Of a DNA stretch of 64,000 bases, positions 25,662 through 35,446 are shown in pieces. Position 1 is the first letter of the stretch. The number at the start of each line of letters is the position of its first letter. The notes under the pieces are model-generated. The model saw only the letters and a program-made list of their open reading frames with translations, searched no databases and had not been told where the DNA came from. The position numbers were made by a program, and so were the translations under genes. The stretch comes from an uncultured Pelagibacteraceae bacterium (GTDB lineage: Bacteria > Pseudomonadota > Alphaproteobacteria > Pelagibacterales > Pelagibacteraceae): positions 1 through 64,000 of the forward strand of contig CABXZD010000004.1 of assembly GCA_902516465.1 (NCBI GenBank). The letters are read 5' to 3'.

Positions 25662-28600
25662 ATGTTTATCACTGAATTAAGTATAAAAAGACCTACTGTA
25701 TCTTGGGTGATGTCTTTAATTTTAATTATTTTTGGTTTATTTGTTTTTTGGAAATTACCAGTGAGAGAGCTTCCAAATGGCATCCAGCCACCTGTTGTTC
25801 AAGTTCAAGTAGATTATAAATCAGCTGCTGCCTCTGTAGTAGATCAAGAAGTAACTCAAGTCGTAGAAGATGTTATCGGAGGAGCTGAGGGTATTAAAAA
25901 CATTGACTCAAAATCTGAGAATGGCAGAAGTACGATAAATATAGAATTTGATACCAGTATAGATCTTGACAATGCCGCAAATGACATAAGAGAAAGAGTT
26001 GCCAGAGTTGTAGATAATTTGCCATCAGAGTCAGATCCACCTCAAATATTAAAAAGAGCTGCAGGTTTCACAACAACAATGTGGTTATCTTTGTCTTCTT
26101 CTACTTGGAGTGATTTAGAATTAGGAGATTATGCAGAACGTTTCCTTGTAGATCAATTTTCAAGTGTTAAAAACGTAGGAAGAATTAGAGTTGGTGGATT
26201 AAGAGAATTAAGCATAAGAGTTTGGGTAGATCCAATTAAACTTGCAGCAAATAATTTAACAATCCAAGAGGTTGAGCTTGCCATAAGTAATGAAAATATA
26301 AGTCTTCCTGCTGGCACTCTTGAGGCAGACAATATTGATCTAACCCTTAATCTAGATAAGTCATACAATGATATTAACTCAATTAAACAGCTACCAGTAA
26401 AAAAAACTGGCAATAAAGTTATTCTACTGTCAGATATTGCAAATATAGAATTTGGCCCGGTTTCAGAAAAAACACTCTTTAAAGCTCAAACGAAAGATCA
26501 AATAAATTTGAAGACAGTTGGTATTGGTATTTATGCTAGAAGTGGAGCTTCTACAGTAGAACTTTCAGATAATATCAAAAAAAGGATAATTGAGGTTAAA
26601 AAATCTTTACCTGAGGAATTAGATTTAAGAGTTTCCTTCAATAGGGCTAATTATGTGGAGGCTGCAATAGAGGAAGTTTACAAAACACTTATTATTGCAT
26701 TTATTTTGGTTGTACTAATAATTTATTTATTCTTAGGAAATCTTAAAGCAGTAATTGTTCCAGCGATTGCTCTTCCAGTAAGCTTAATTGCTTCTTTTTT
26801 AGGGCTATATATTTTTGGGTTATCAATTAATATTTTTGTTCTTTTAAGTTTTATCTTAGCAATAGGAATAATTACTGACGATTCTGTTATTATGACTGAT
26901 GCAATATATAGAAGAATAGAAAATGGTGAAAGTCCTTTAGTTGCAGCTTATAAAGGTTCTAAACAAATTTCATTTGCAATAATAGCCACTACTTTAATTT
27001 TGGTGGCAGTTTTCATACCATTAATTTTCATTAAAGGAATATCAGGGACATTGTTCAAAGAAACAGCTATTGCATTATCTTTTTCAATAGTTGTCTCCTC
27101 TTTTGTTGCTCTAACATTATCTCCTATGCTAGCTAGTAAATTTTTATATAAAAGGAAATCAAAAAAAACATTTATTTTAAAATTTGAGAAATTTTTTTTA
27201 AGTTTTGCTAATTTTTATAAAGAGTCACTAAGTAAAATTATTAATAGGACTAAATCTGTAAGTGTTTTTATTGTTTTAATTGTTGTTACTTCAGTATTAT
27301 TATTTAGTTTTTCAAAAAAAGAATTATTACCCATGGAAGACCGAGGCGCATATTTGATAATTGGTGCAACTGATGAAGGTAGTTCTTTTGAGTATACACA
27401 AAAACAAGCTCAAAAAGTTGAAGCAAGATTACTTCCCCTACTTCAAGCAGAAGATAGCCCATATTCAAGATTTATAATGAGGGTGCCTGGATTTGGTAGT
27501 TCAGCTAATTCGTATAATAGTTTTATTATTATTGCACTCTTAGACGATTGGAAAAATAGAAAAAAAGGGCAACAAGTTGTTTTAAGAGAAGCAATTGGAA
27601 AAATTGTTACTTTGCCGGAAGCTTTAGCTTTTCCAATATCACCTCAATCAATTAGAGTTTCTAACTATAACAAACCGGTACAAATGGTAATTTACGGAAA
27701 CACCTATGAAGAACTTGAGATGATACAAAAAAAAGTAATTAGAAAACTTAGATCAAATAAAAATCTTTCTAGAATTGAGTCTGATTATAATAGAAATAAA
27801 CCAGAGGTTAAATTGATAATAAATAAAAACAAAGCTATAGATTTAGGTGTATCAACAAAAATAATAGGACAAACACTTGAAACTCTTTATGGAGGAAAAA
27901 AAATAACAACTTTTAATAAACTTGGTAAAGAATATCCAATTGTTGTTCAACAATATTTGTCAGATAGAAGAGATAAGAGTGGAATATCGAAAATATATGT
28001 ACGGTCAGAAACAAATGGAAAACTTATTTCTTTAGCAAATCTTGTTAGTTTTAAAGACGAAGGGTCAGCTAAACAACTTGCTAGATACAATAGACAACGT
28101 GCAGTTACTATATCTGCAAATGTAAATGAAGGTTATACTTTAACTGAAGCAATCAAATTTTTTGAGAGGATAATGACTGATGAAGCTCCAAAAAACCAGA
28201 TTACTTGGAAAGGGAAATCTGAAGAAATTAAAGAGACTAGTAATGAATTATTTATAATATTTGCTTTGGCTTTATTGACTGCTTATTTAGTAATGTCTGC
28301 AACTTTCAATTCTTTCTTACATCCCTTCATAATTATTTTGACTGTACCTTTGGCTATTTTTGGTGGTCTTATATTTATTTTATTCCTCAATAGTTCAATA
28401 AATATTTTTTCTCAAATTGCACTAATTATACTAATAGGTATCTCGACAAAAAATAGTATCCTAATCGTTGACTATGCAAATCAAATTAGAACTACTGGAA
28501 AGAACATTGAAACAGCTGTTAAAGACGCTTGTGCAGTAAGATTTAGACCTATTATCATGACTTCACTGAGTACAATGATAGCAATGATGCCTCTTGTTAT

Positions 28601-28790
28601 TGGGAATATTGGTCCAGGAGCGGGAGAAGGTTCGAGGCTTGCTGTAGGTTCAACAATCCTAGGTGGAATGATTATCTCTACTTTCTTTACATTATATGTA
28701 ACACCGTCTATGTATTTAGCACTAGCAAAAAATTCAAAAAGAATAGATACTGTAGATTTGGAGCTTAAAAAGGAATTATCTAAAAAATAA
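25662..28790 (+). CDS. RND-superfamily efflux pump, inner-membrane permease (HAE1/AcrB-like)
   Basis: A 1042-residue proton-driven pump with 12 predicted spans and two large periplasmic loops. The start MFITELSIKRPTVSWVMSL is typical. The proton-relay residues are kept: the Asp-Asp pair in TM4 (GIITDDSVIMTDA) and the lysine in TM10 (LIGISTKNSILIVDY). It would export hydrophobic or amphiphilic compounds from the periplasm or outer leaflet with the adaptor encoded directly upstream. No TolC-like gene is in the window. Its stop overlaps the convergent lipoprotein gene by 11 bases. Confidence 0.96.
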   Translation: MFITELSIKRPTVSWVMSLILIIFGLFVFWKLPVRELPNGIQPPVVQVQVDYKSAAASVVDQEVTQVVEDVIGGAEGIKNIDSKSENGRSTINIEFDTSIDLDNAANDIRERVARVVDNLPSESDPPQILKRAAGFTTTMWLSLSSSTWSDLELGDYAERFLVDQFSSVKNVGRIRVGGLRELSIRVWVDPIKLAANNLTIQEVELAISNENISLPAGTLEADNIDLTLNLDKSYNDINSIKQLPVKKTGNKVILLSDIANIEFGPVSEKTLFKAQTKDQINLKTVGIGIYARSGASTVELSDNIKKRIIEVKKSLPEELDLRVSFNRANYVEAAIEEVYKTLIIAFILVVLIIYLFLGNLKAVIVPAIALPVSLIASFLGLYIFGLSINIFVLLSFILAIGIITDDSVIMTDAIYRRIENGESPLVAAYKGSKQISFAIIATTLILVAVFIPLIFIKGISGTLFKETAIALSFSIVVSSFVALTLSPMLASKFLYKRKSKKTFILKFEKFFLSFANFYKESLSKIINRTKSVSVFIVLIVVTSVLLFSFSKKELLPMEDRGAYLIIGATDEGSSFEYTQKQAQKVEARLLPLLQAEDSPYSRFIMRVPGFGSSANSYNSFIIIALLDDWKNRKKGQQVVLREAIGKIVTLPEALAFPISPQSIRVSNYNKPVQMVIYGNTYEELEMIQKKVIRKLRSNKNLSRIESDYNRNKPEVKLIINKNKAIDLGVSTKIIGQTLETLYGGKKITTFNKLGKEYPIVVQQYLSDRRDKSGISKIYVRSETNGKLISLANLVSFKDEGSAKQLARYNRQRAVTISANVNEGYTLTEAIKFFERIMTDEAPKNQITWKGKSEEIKETSNELFIIFALALLTAYLVMSATFNSFLHPFIIILTVPLAIFGGLIFILFLNSSINIFSQIALIILIGISTKNSILIVDYANQIRTTGKNIETAVKDACAVRFRPIIMTSLSTMIAMMPLVIGNIGPGAGEGSRLAVGSTILGGMIISTFFTLYVTPSMYLALAKNSKRIDTVDLELKKELSKK

Positions 28791-29379
28791 TATATTTATT
28801 CTTGTTAAGAGAACTTTTGCACTTAGATAATTGTTTTTTGTAAATTTTAGATTGTTTTTCAACTTTTTTCGCTAATTTTATAACTCTTTTATTTTTTTTA
28901 TAATATTTAAAATTTCCCCAGCCTTCATGATAAGCAAGGTACTGTTTAAATGCATCTTTTTTAGAAATTTTTAAAATATTTTCTGATTTATTTGTATACC
29001 ATCCAATAAAATCAACACTATCTTTAAACCTCACTCTTGTCGCCAATTTATTTCCAGTTTCTCTTTTATATTGTTCCCAAGTTCCCTTAACAGCTTGGGA
29101 GTAACCAAATGAACTCGAGGGTCTTTTATATGGTATGACTTTAAAAATTTTTTTCCTTGCTGGTTTTGCTAACCAGTCAAAATCGGATTCCATTTTTATT
29201 ATAGCTAATTGAATATAAATAGGTGTTCCCCATTTTTGTTCGACTTTCTTGGTGTACTTATACCAAAAATATCTTTCGTTAAAAATTGAGCAGCTATTAG
29301 TTGTATTTGCTGGAATCGAAGAGCATCCAGTTAATACAAAAAAAAATAGAATTACTAATTTATTTTTTAAAAGTGTCAT
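28780..29379 (-). CDS. Lipoprotein with lytic transglycosylase (SLT-like) domain
   Basis: A 199-residue protein with a lipobox, VLTGCSS, so Cys19 is probably lipidated. The domain that follows has the SLT catalytic glutamate in IIKMESDFDWLAKP, then SSSFGYSQAVKGTWEQY, the G-x-x-Q-(A/V) motif of the family, and a later YHEGWGNF (Y-H-x-G). These proteins cleave peptidoglycan glycan strands to 1,6-anhydro products in the periplasm. The 20-base overlap with the VanZ-like gene upstream indicates a two-gene unit. Confidence 0.85.
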   Translation of the reverse strand: MTLLKNKLVILFFFVLTGCSSIPANTTNSCSIFNERYFWYKYTKKVEQKWGTPIYIQLAIIKMESDFDWLAKPARKKIFKVIPYKRPSSSFGYSQAVKGTWEQYKRETGNKLATRVRFKDSVDFIGWYTNKSENILKISKKDAFKQYLAYHEGWGNFKYYKKNKRVIKLAKKVEKQSKIYKKQLSKCKSSLNKNKYIIF

Positions 29380-29755
29380 TTTTATGTATAAAATAATTAA
29401 TAGATATTACAATTACCACTCCTAATAAATTGCCAAATAAATCCGACCATTCAAAAAATCTTTCGGGTATCATCAAATGAAACAATTCAAGAATTATTGC
29501 TATTAGGATTAAATAAGTTTTGAGATATTTTATTTGCTTTTGTTTTTGAAAAGTGAAAAAGCCGATAATTGATACTAATAAAAATGTATAAAAGTGATTC
29601 GACGAAACAATAAAATCTGAGGTTATTTGTGGTTGTGCTTTTAAATCACCTTGTAATACCAAACCTATTAAACTGCCTGGAAAAATATATAAAAAAATCA
29701 AAAAAAAGTTGATGGAATAAAATATTATTTTATTGGTAGAAAAAAATTTTATCAT
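29360..29755 (-). CDS. VanZ-like membrane protein
   Basis: A 131-residue protein with four predicted spans (about 8-28, 50-66, 77-92, 107-123). The stretch ELFHLMIPERFFEWSDLFGNLLGV matches the conserved block of the VanZ-like family (E..Q..iP.R..s..D...N..G). VanZ confers low-level teicoplanin tolerance in enterococci, but the family is broad and its role elsewhere is unknown. It overlaps the SLT lipoprotein gene by 20 bases, which makes a cell-envelope role plausible. Confidence 0.78.
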   Translation of the reverse strand: MIKFFSTNKIIFYSINFFLIFLYIFPGSLIGLVLQGDLKAQPQITSDFIVSSNHFYTFLLVSIIGFFTFQKQKQIKYLKTYLILIAIILELFHLMIPERFFEWSDLFGNLLGVVIVISINYFIHKNDTFKK

Positions 29756-29800
29756 TTAAATATATGGTTTTATTTATAAATATATTTTAGAAATAACAAT

Positions 29801-30514
29801 ATGAGTTTTTTAATATTAGTAAGACATGGCCAAAGTTTATGGAATATTGAAAATAGATTTACTGGCTGGGTTGATGTCGATCTAGCAGAAAATGGAATAT
29901 TAGAGGCAAAAAAAGCTGGATTATTAATTCAGAATAGAAAAATTCAAATAGATTTTTACTATTCGTCTCTTCAATTAAGAGCGAATCACACACTCAAAAT
30001 AATACAAAAAGTTTTAAATGATAAAAAAGACTACACTAGAGCTTGGCAACTCAATGAAAGACATTATGGAGCTCTTACTGGTTTAAACAAATCTGAGATG
30101 AGTAAAATACTTGGTGAAAATAAAATATTAGAATTTAGAAGATCTTGGGATACTAAACCAGATGATTTAAGTCGGGAAAGCCCCTTTCACCCAAAAAATA
30201 TTGAAACCTATAAAAAACTTCCAAAGGAAGTTATTCCAGATAGTGAGTCTTTAAAAGATACTTACGAAAGAGTTTTAAAATTTTTCAATGAGGAAATTAA
30301 AGAAAAATTAATTAATAGAAATATCTTAGTTTCTGCACACGGAAACTCTATAAGAGCACTATGTAAATATTTATTGAAAATAGATAACAATCAAATCTCT
30401 AAATTAGAAATTCCAACAGGTAATCCTTTGATTATTGAAATTGATGATAAATTTGAAATAAAAGCATGTGAGTATTTGGATAAAGAGAGAGCTAAAGATC
30501 TTTTAGTTTTTTAA
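29801..30514 (+). CDS. gpmA: 2,3-bisphosphoglycerate-dependent phosphoglycerate mutase
   Basis: A 237-residue histidine phosphatase-superfamily enzyme. The phosphohistidine motif is LVRHGQSLWN near the start, the catalytic glutamate is in ERHYGALTGLNK, and the second histidine is in SAHGNSIRAL. It interconverts 3- and 2-phosphoglycerate in glycolysis and gluconeogenesis in the cytoplasm. The C-terminus is EYLDKERAKDLLVF. It ends 23 bases inside the end of the convergent murU gene. Confidence 0.97.
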   Translation: MSFLILVRHGQSLWNIENRFTGWVDVDLAENGILEAKKAGLLIQNRKIQIDFYYSSLQLRANHTLKIIQKVLNDKKDYTRAWQLNERHYGALTGLNKSEMSKILGENKILEFRRSWDTKPDDLSRESPFHPKNIETYKKLPKEVIPDSESLKDTYERVLKFFNEEIKEKLINRNILVSAHGNSIRALCKYLLKIDNNQISKLEIPTGNPLIIEIDDKFEIKACEYLDKERAKDLLVF

Positions 30515-31181
30515 AAATTTCTAAGTTTGTTAAATGATAAAATTTATTAAAACTTTTAAATCCATTTAATTGACCCTTCTTTAACAATTCATTCCAAATT
30601 TTTGAGATTGAAAAATTATTTAATCTATGTCCTGTAAATAAACTTTTATTTAATATTTGACAACCAGTATAAATAAAATCTTTATTATCGTTTTTTATTA
30701 GAAGATTGTTTTTAATTTCAAAATCTCCATCGAGGTCTTTATCAAAGCTGAGCTTTTTGTCGACAACTAATAAAATATTGCTCAAATTGTTAAAAAAATA
30801 AAAATTTTGCATGTTATTTATTTCACTAATATATTTCTCATTCCACAAAGTATCGGGATTAAAAATAAGATAACTTTCCTCATTAGATTTATTAATCATA
30901 TTTAATATCCCTCCACCAGTATCTAGAATTGTGTTTCCATCTTCAATTACTTTTATATCAATTGGAAAATTTTTATTTTTAATAAAATTTGAAATCTGAT
31001 CCCCTAAATAAAATGTATTTAGCAAAATTCTTTTTACACCTAATTTAACTACAATATTTATGCAATTTTCTAAAAGTGTTATCTTGTTAACTTTAATAAG
31101 TGGTTTAGGAGTGGTTAAAGTAAGTGGATTTAGTCTACTACCATATCCAGCGCATAATATAAAAGCAGTATTAATTTTCAT
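30492..31181 (-). CDS. murU: N-acetylmuramate-1-phosphate uridylyltransferase-like nucleotidyltransferase MurU
   Basis: A 229-residue NTP-transferase. AFILCAGYGSRLNPLTLTTPKPLIKV is the nucleotide-binding G-x-G-x-R and PKPL motif, and FNPDTLWNE contains the metal-binding Asp. With the kinase gene immediately upstream (AmgK-like, 4-base overlap) it matches the AmgK-MurU pathway of peptidoglycan recycling, in which MurNAc is phosphorylated at C1 and coupled to UDP, bypassing MurA/MurB. The neighbourhood tsaE-amgK-murU is common in alphaproteobacteria. A general sugar-1-phosphate nucleotidyltransferase is the alternative. Confidence 0.85.
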   Translation of the reverse strand: MKINTAFILCAGYGSRLNPLTLTTPKPLIKVNKITLLENCINIVVKLGVKRILLNTFYLGDQISNFIKNKNFPIDIKVIEDGNTILDTGGGILNMINKSNEESYLIFNPDTLWNEKYISEINNMQNFYFFNNLSNILLVVDKKLSFDKDLDGDFEIKNNLLIKNDNKDFIYTGCQILNKSLFTGHRLNNFSISKIWNELLKKGQLNGFKSFNKFYHLTNLEIFKKLKDL

Positions 31182-32119
31182 TTAATCTTCTCATTAAAAT
31201 TTTGTTTTAAAAGTTTATATAAATTTAAAAAAACTTTGTTTTTATTTATTCTTGTATTGATTAAAGTCCAAGCGTACGGAATAAATTTTAAGTACTTTTT
31301 TTTACCATCACGGACAGCAAGACGTGTAAAAATTCCAATTATTTTTAGATTTCTTAGAACAGAAAGTATTTCAAAATCATTTTTAAATTTATATTTATCC
31401 AGTTTTTTTTGTTTTTTTATATATAGTTGATAAAGTTTTTCTTTAAATGACTCAGAAGTTTGAAATCGAACATCATCAATCAAAGACGCTACATCATAAG
31501 CTTTATTTCCGATTAAAGCATCCTGACTATCTAATACACCTATTTTGCCTTTTACTAACATCAAATTTGAAATATGAAAATCTCGATGAACAAAGACATT
31601 GTTTTTTAATTTAAGATTTAAAGTTAAATCTTTTACAATTTTTTTAAAATTTTTAACAAATCGATTTCTTGAATTTTTTGATAAATTTTCTTTTATATAC
31701 CAATCGCAAAATAAATCTGCTTCTTCAAGCAAAATTTTCGAATTATATTTAGGAATAGTATAATTTTTTTTCTTAAAGTTTTTAATACTTTTATTTTTAA
31801 TTGATTGAATTTTATTTAAAGTTTGAATTATCTTTTTAAAATAAATTAGATTATTATTTTTTTTTTTTTGTAAAATATTTAAAATTGTATTATTACCAAA
31901 ATCTTCAATTTCTAAATAATTCTTCAGATAATTTTGATTATATAAAACCGGTGCTAAAATTTTGTTTTTATTTAAAATTTTATTGATCGCATCGTATATA
32001 AGAAGATTTTTATTTTTTTCTTTTTTTGAATAGATTATAATCGAGTTGTAATTTTTGTTTTTTTTTCTGAAAAATTTTCTAAACGATGCATCACCTTTTA
32101 TTTCCTTTATATTTTTCAT
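31178..32119 (-). CDS. amgK: N-acetylmuramate/N-acetylglucosamine kinase-like aminoglycoside phosphotransferase AmgK
   Basis: A 313-residue APH-fold kinase. The catalytic loop is VFVHRDFHISNLML (HxDxxxxN) and the metal-binding aspartate is in IGVLDSQDALIGNKAYDVASL (D-x-Q-D). The sequence is exceptionally lysine- and asparagine-rich, but no essential residue is missing. Cytoplasmic; phosphorylates free MurNAc or GlcNAc at C1 in cell-wall recycling. It lies between tsaE (16 bases) and murU (4-base overlap). Assignment relies on this context as well as on the fold. Confidence 0.85.
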   Translation of the reverse strand: MKNIKEIKGDASFRKFFRKKNKNYNSIIIYSKKEKNKNLLIYDAINKILNKNKILAPVLYNQNYLKNYLEIEDFGNNTILNILQKKKNNNLIYFKKIIQTLNKIQSIKNKSIKNFKKKNYTIPKYNSKILLEEADLFCDWYIKENLSKNSRNRFVKNFKKIVKDLTLNLKLKNNVFVHRDFHISNLMLVKGKIGVLDSQDALIGNKAYDVASLIDDVRFQTSESFKEKLYQLYIKKQKKLDKYKFKNDFEILSVLRNLKIIGIFTRLAVRDGKKKYLKFIPYAWTLINTRINKNKVFLNLYKLLKQNFNEKIK

Positions 32120-32135
32120 TTCTTTATTTTATCAT

Positions 32136-32591
32136 TTACAAACTTAAACCTTTGATAAAAACAGATCTTTTTTTATAATCATTTTTGTATTGAAACTCTA
32201 ACTCTATCAAATGATTAGGTTTTTCTTTTATTATCTGAGGCCATTCAATTAAAGTTATTGAGTCTTGACTTTCCCCAAATAAATCCAAATTTATCAATTC
32301 TTTATCAGATTTTATTCTAAATAAATCGTAATGATTTATTTTTATTTGATTTATTTTATACTCATTTAGTAAGTTAAATGTTGGACTGGTCACCTCTGTT
32401 ATTTTAAGTTTATTTTTTTTTTGGAAGCTGTTTATCAAATATTTGATAAAAGTGGTTTTACCCACACCCATATCACCATATAGAAAAATTATATCACCTA
32501 ATTTAATTTTTTTTGAAATTTTTTTTGCTAACTCTTCTGTTTTTTTCTCTGAAGATAAGTCTATTTTATCATTGCTAGTAGCGATACGCAT
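32136..32591 (-). CDS. tsaE: tRNA threonylcarbamoyladenosine biosynthesis ATPase TsaE
   Basis: A 151-residue protein with the Walker A motif [15 protein letters not shown] (about 35-49), the [11 protein letters not shown] block and the [10 protein letters not shown] block that identify the TsaE (YjeE) family. With TsaB and TsaD it makes the t6A37 modification of ANN-decoding tRNAs. It begins inside the last codons of ahcY, overlapping it by 17 bases. tsaE next to amgK-murU is a common alphaproteobacterial arrangement. Confidence 0.95.
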   Translation of the reverse strand: MRIATSNDKIDLSSEKKTEELAKKISKKIKLGDIIFLYGDMGVGKTTFIKYLINSFQKKNKLKITEVTSPTFNLLNEYKINQIKINHYDLFRIKSDKELINLDLFGESQDSITLIEWPQIIKEKPNHLIELEFQYKNDYKKRSVFIKGLSL

Positions 32592-33861
32592 CAGGTTTGT
32601 AAGGACCCTCTACTCCCACACTTATGTAATCTGCTTGATCTTTTGACAATTTTGTTAACTTTGCACCGACTTTTTTAAGATGAAGAGTTGCAACTTTTTC
32701 ATCTAAATGTTTTGGTAGAACGTAAACTTTTTTTTCGTAATTTTTATAATTATTCCACAACTCTATCTGCGCAATAACTTGATTTGTAAATGATGCGCTC
32801 ATAACAAAACTTGGATGCCCTGTTGCACAACCTAAATTTACCAATCTACCTTCAGCAAGTAATATAATTCTTTTTTTACTAGGTAAGGTTATCTCATGAA
32901 CTTGTGGCTTAATTTCGTCCCACTTATAATTTTTTAATGCCTCAACTTGAATTTCATTATCAAAATGACCTATGTTGCATAAAATAGCTCTATCTTTCAT
33001 TTCTCTCATGTGGTCGGCTGTTACAATATCTTTATTTCCTGTTGCAGTGACTACTATATCTGCTTGGCTAATCATGTCATCCATAGTCACAACCTCATAA
33101 CCTTCCATTGCAGCTTGTAAGGCACAAATAGGATCTGTTTCGGTTACCATCACTCTTGCACCTGACTGTCTTAAAGATGCTGCACTTCCTTTACCCACAT
33201 CACCAAAACCAGCCACTATAGCTACTTTTCCAGACATCATTACATCAGTAGCTCTTTTTATGCCATCAACCAAACTTTCTCTACATCCGTACAAATTATC
33301 AAATTTAGATTTTGTTACAGAGTCATTAACATTGATTGCTGGCACTAATAATGTTTTTTCATTTTCCATCTTTTTTAATGCCAAAACGCCTGTGGTTGTC
33401 TCCTCAGACAATCCCTTTATATCACTCATTAAATTTTTATAATCTTTATGCATTAAAGCAGTTAGATCCCCTCCATCATCTAAAATCATATTTGGTTTCC
33501 AATCCTTTTTACCCTCAATAGTTTTTCTAACGCACCACCAATATTCCTCCTCAGTTTCTCCCTTCCATGCAAAGACTGGTACTCCTGCTTTTGCGATAGC
33601 TGCAGCTGCGTGGTCTTGAGTTGAAAAAATATTACAAGACGACCATCTAACTTCTGCACCTAAGTTTACTAATGTTTCGATGAGAACTGCTGTCTGAATG
33701 GTCATGTGTAAACAACCAATAATTTTAGCACCTTTTAATGGAGACTTGCCGGCATATTCTTCTCTAAGAGCAATTAGTCCTGGCATCTCACTTTCGGCTA
33801 TTGAAATTTCTTTTCGGCCAAATTCTGCTTGGGATATATCTTTTACCTTAAAGTCTTCCAT
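32575..33861 (-). CDS. ahcY: S-adenosylhomocysteine hydrolase
   Basis: A 428-residue enzyme that splits S-adenosylhomocysteine into adenosine and homocysteine with bound NAD. The NAD-binding loop is [11 protein letters not shown], the active site includes [12 protein letters not shown] and [13 protein letters not shown], and the C-terminus is the invariant KPDAYRY, with Lys and Tyr reaching into the NAD site of the neighbouring subunit. It closes the methyl cycle, in line with metX-metW elsewhere in the window. The 43-base upstream gap after chvG shows no recognisable SAH riboswitch. Confidence 0.98.
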   Translation of the reverse strand: MEDFKVKDISQAEFGRKEISIAESEMPGLIALREEYAGKSPLKGAKIIGCLHMTIQTAVLIETLVNLGAEVRWSSCNIFSTQDHAAAAIAKAGVPVFAWKGETEEEYWWCVRKTIEGKKDWKPNMILDDGGDLTALMHKDYKNLMSDIKGLSEETTTGVLALKKMENEKTLLVPAINVNDSVTKSKFDNLYGCRESLVDGIKRATDVMMSGKVAIVAGFGDVGKGSAASLRQSGARVMVTETDPICALQAAMEGYEVVTMDDMISQADIVVTATGNKDIVTADHMREMKDRAILCNIGHFDNEIQVEALKNYKWDEIKPQVHEITLPSKKRIILLAEGRLVNLGCATGHPSFVMSASFTNQVIAQIELWNNYKNYEKKVYVLPKHLDEKVATLHLKKVGAKLTKLSKDQADYISVGVEGPYKPDAYRY

Positions 33862-33904
33862 GGTGAGTTTTCTAACAATAAAAAATTAATTAATCAATAA
33901 GACT

Positions 33905-35446
33905 TTATACTTTTGGAAATATTATTTCCATGCTTGCGCCCTTTTGATCAGTCCTATTAGATGCGTTTATTGAAGCATTATGTAAATCAACTAAATTTTT
34001 CACTATATTTAGACCAAGACCAGAATGTTGTCCGAATTTATCTGGTCTATTACTATAAAATCTATTAAATATTCTACTTGTATCTTTCTCTTTAAATCCC
34101 TGGCCTTCATCTAATATTTTTATTACAACTTTTCCGCTATCTAATTTTGAAACTTTTACAATTACATCTTGATTATCATTACTAAAAGAAATTGCATTAT
34201 CTAAAAGATTTGCAACTATTTGTTCAATCCTGTTTTCTATACCATTAACAAAATATTTACTTTTTTTATCATTTTCATAAGAAATTTTTATTCCTCTTTT
34301 AAGAGTGTAAATATTGTTAAAATCGTCTACTACTGATTTGATAATTGGTTCAACGTCTAATTTTTTTATTTCTTCTTTACTTAAAGCCACCTCATCTTTT
34401 AACATTTGGGAATAATCTGTAATTAATCTCTCAATTCTTTGTACATCGTGACTTAATATGCCAATTAACTTCATTCTTTGATTAATATCATTCGTGTCAT
34501 TTAAAATTTCAGAAGCGCTTTTTAATGACGCTAAAGGATTTCTTATTTCATGCACAAGATCAGTTGAAAAATTTTCAGCAAGAGTAATTCTTTTTTGTAG
34601 TTGAAGTGTCATATCGTCTAAGGAATTCGAAAGTAAACCCAATTCATCATTTCTTAATTTTAATGCGTCGATATTTGTAGTTTTCGAGTTTTTATTTTTA
34701 ATTGTATTTGTATAACTTACTAAATTTTTTATAGGCTTTAAAAAATATCGATTTAATACAAATGAAAAAATTAATATAACAATTCCTACTGCAAATGCAG
34801 TTCGGATTATAAAAGTTTTTCTCTCATCAATTGCAGCTTTAACGTCATTTGCATTTTCAGTAATAGCTAAGTAGCCTTTATTGACCCCTTTATGCATCAC
34901 ATTCTTTATAGTTGTTAACTCAAATTTATTAAACCCTTCTTGGGTGAAAGTAAAATGGGTCCCAAAATTTTTAGACTCAGCATAATTAAACAGAATATCT
35001 TTCAATGAGACAGCCTTCTGTTTTCCAATATCAATATTTTTTTTTTCAACAATTTCCTTAGTTTTTTTTTCACTCAGAATTTCTAGTTCTATCGTATCTA
35101 ATCTTGTCGAAAAAGATCTCGGATCAAGATCTAAGGTATCAGTATCGCCCACTAAATTAAGTTCACTGTCAAAAAAGATTACCCTATCAAGATTTTGAAA
35201 AAGGAATCTTGTTGAAAGCAAAAATTTTCTAATATCTTCTTCAACAAATTCAACATTATATCTGGTTAAATTTTCAATTGTATTATTGATAACTTCTATA
35301 TGATTAGATGATTTCTTTTTAATTAAATTAGGCTGAACATTCTTTAAATATAGAAATGTAAATAAACTAATAATTGTAAAAAAAATAAAGTTAATAAACA
35401 AAAATTTTTTTAAGATAGATTGATTTTTAAGAATACTGTTTAGCAT
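33905..35446 (-). CDS. chvG: Sensor histidine kinase, ChvG/ExoS-like
   Basis: A 513-residue kinase. Membrane spans at about 14-34 and 212-232 enclose a periplasmic sensor domain of about 175 residues; a HAMP domain follows, then the phosphoacceptor His in STDLVHEIRNPLASLKSASE (about residue 304), and the ATP-binding boxes NLLDNAISFS, DEGQGF and GLGLNIV. The partner regulator lies immediately upstream with a one-base overlap (TGATG). In rhizobia ChvG/ChvI controls envelope and acid responses; what it senses here is unknown. Confidence 0.88.
   Translation of the reverse strand: MLNSILKNQSILKKFLFINFIFFTIISLFTFLYLKNVQPNLIKKKSSNHIEVINNTIENLTRYNVEFVEEDIRKFLLSTRFLFQNLDRVIFFDSELNLVGDTDTLDLDPRSFSTRLDTIELEILSEKKTKEIVEKKNIDIGKQKAVSLKDILFNYAESKNFGTHFTFTQEGFNKFELTTIKNVMHKGVNKGYLAITENANDVKAAIDERKTFIIRTAFAVGIVILIFSFVLNRYFLKPIKNLVSYTNTIKNKNSKTTNIDALKLRNDELGLLSNSLDDMTLQLQKRITLAENFSTDLVHEIRNPLASLKSASEILNDTNDINQRMKLIGILSHDVQRIERLITDYSQMLKDEVALSKEEIKKLDVEPIIKSVVDDFNNIYTLKRGIKISYENDKKSKYFVNGIENRIEQIVANLLDNAISFSNDNQDVIVKVSKLDSGKVVIKILDEGQGFKEKDTSRIFNRFYSNRPDKFGQHSGLGLNIVKNLVDLHNASINASNRTDQKGASMEIIFPKV

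Noticed and set aside
33862..33904. SAH or SAM riboswitch in front of ahcY
   Set aside because: Only 43 bases separate it from chvG and none of the conserved blocks occur.
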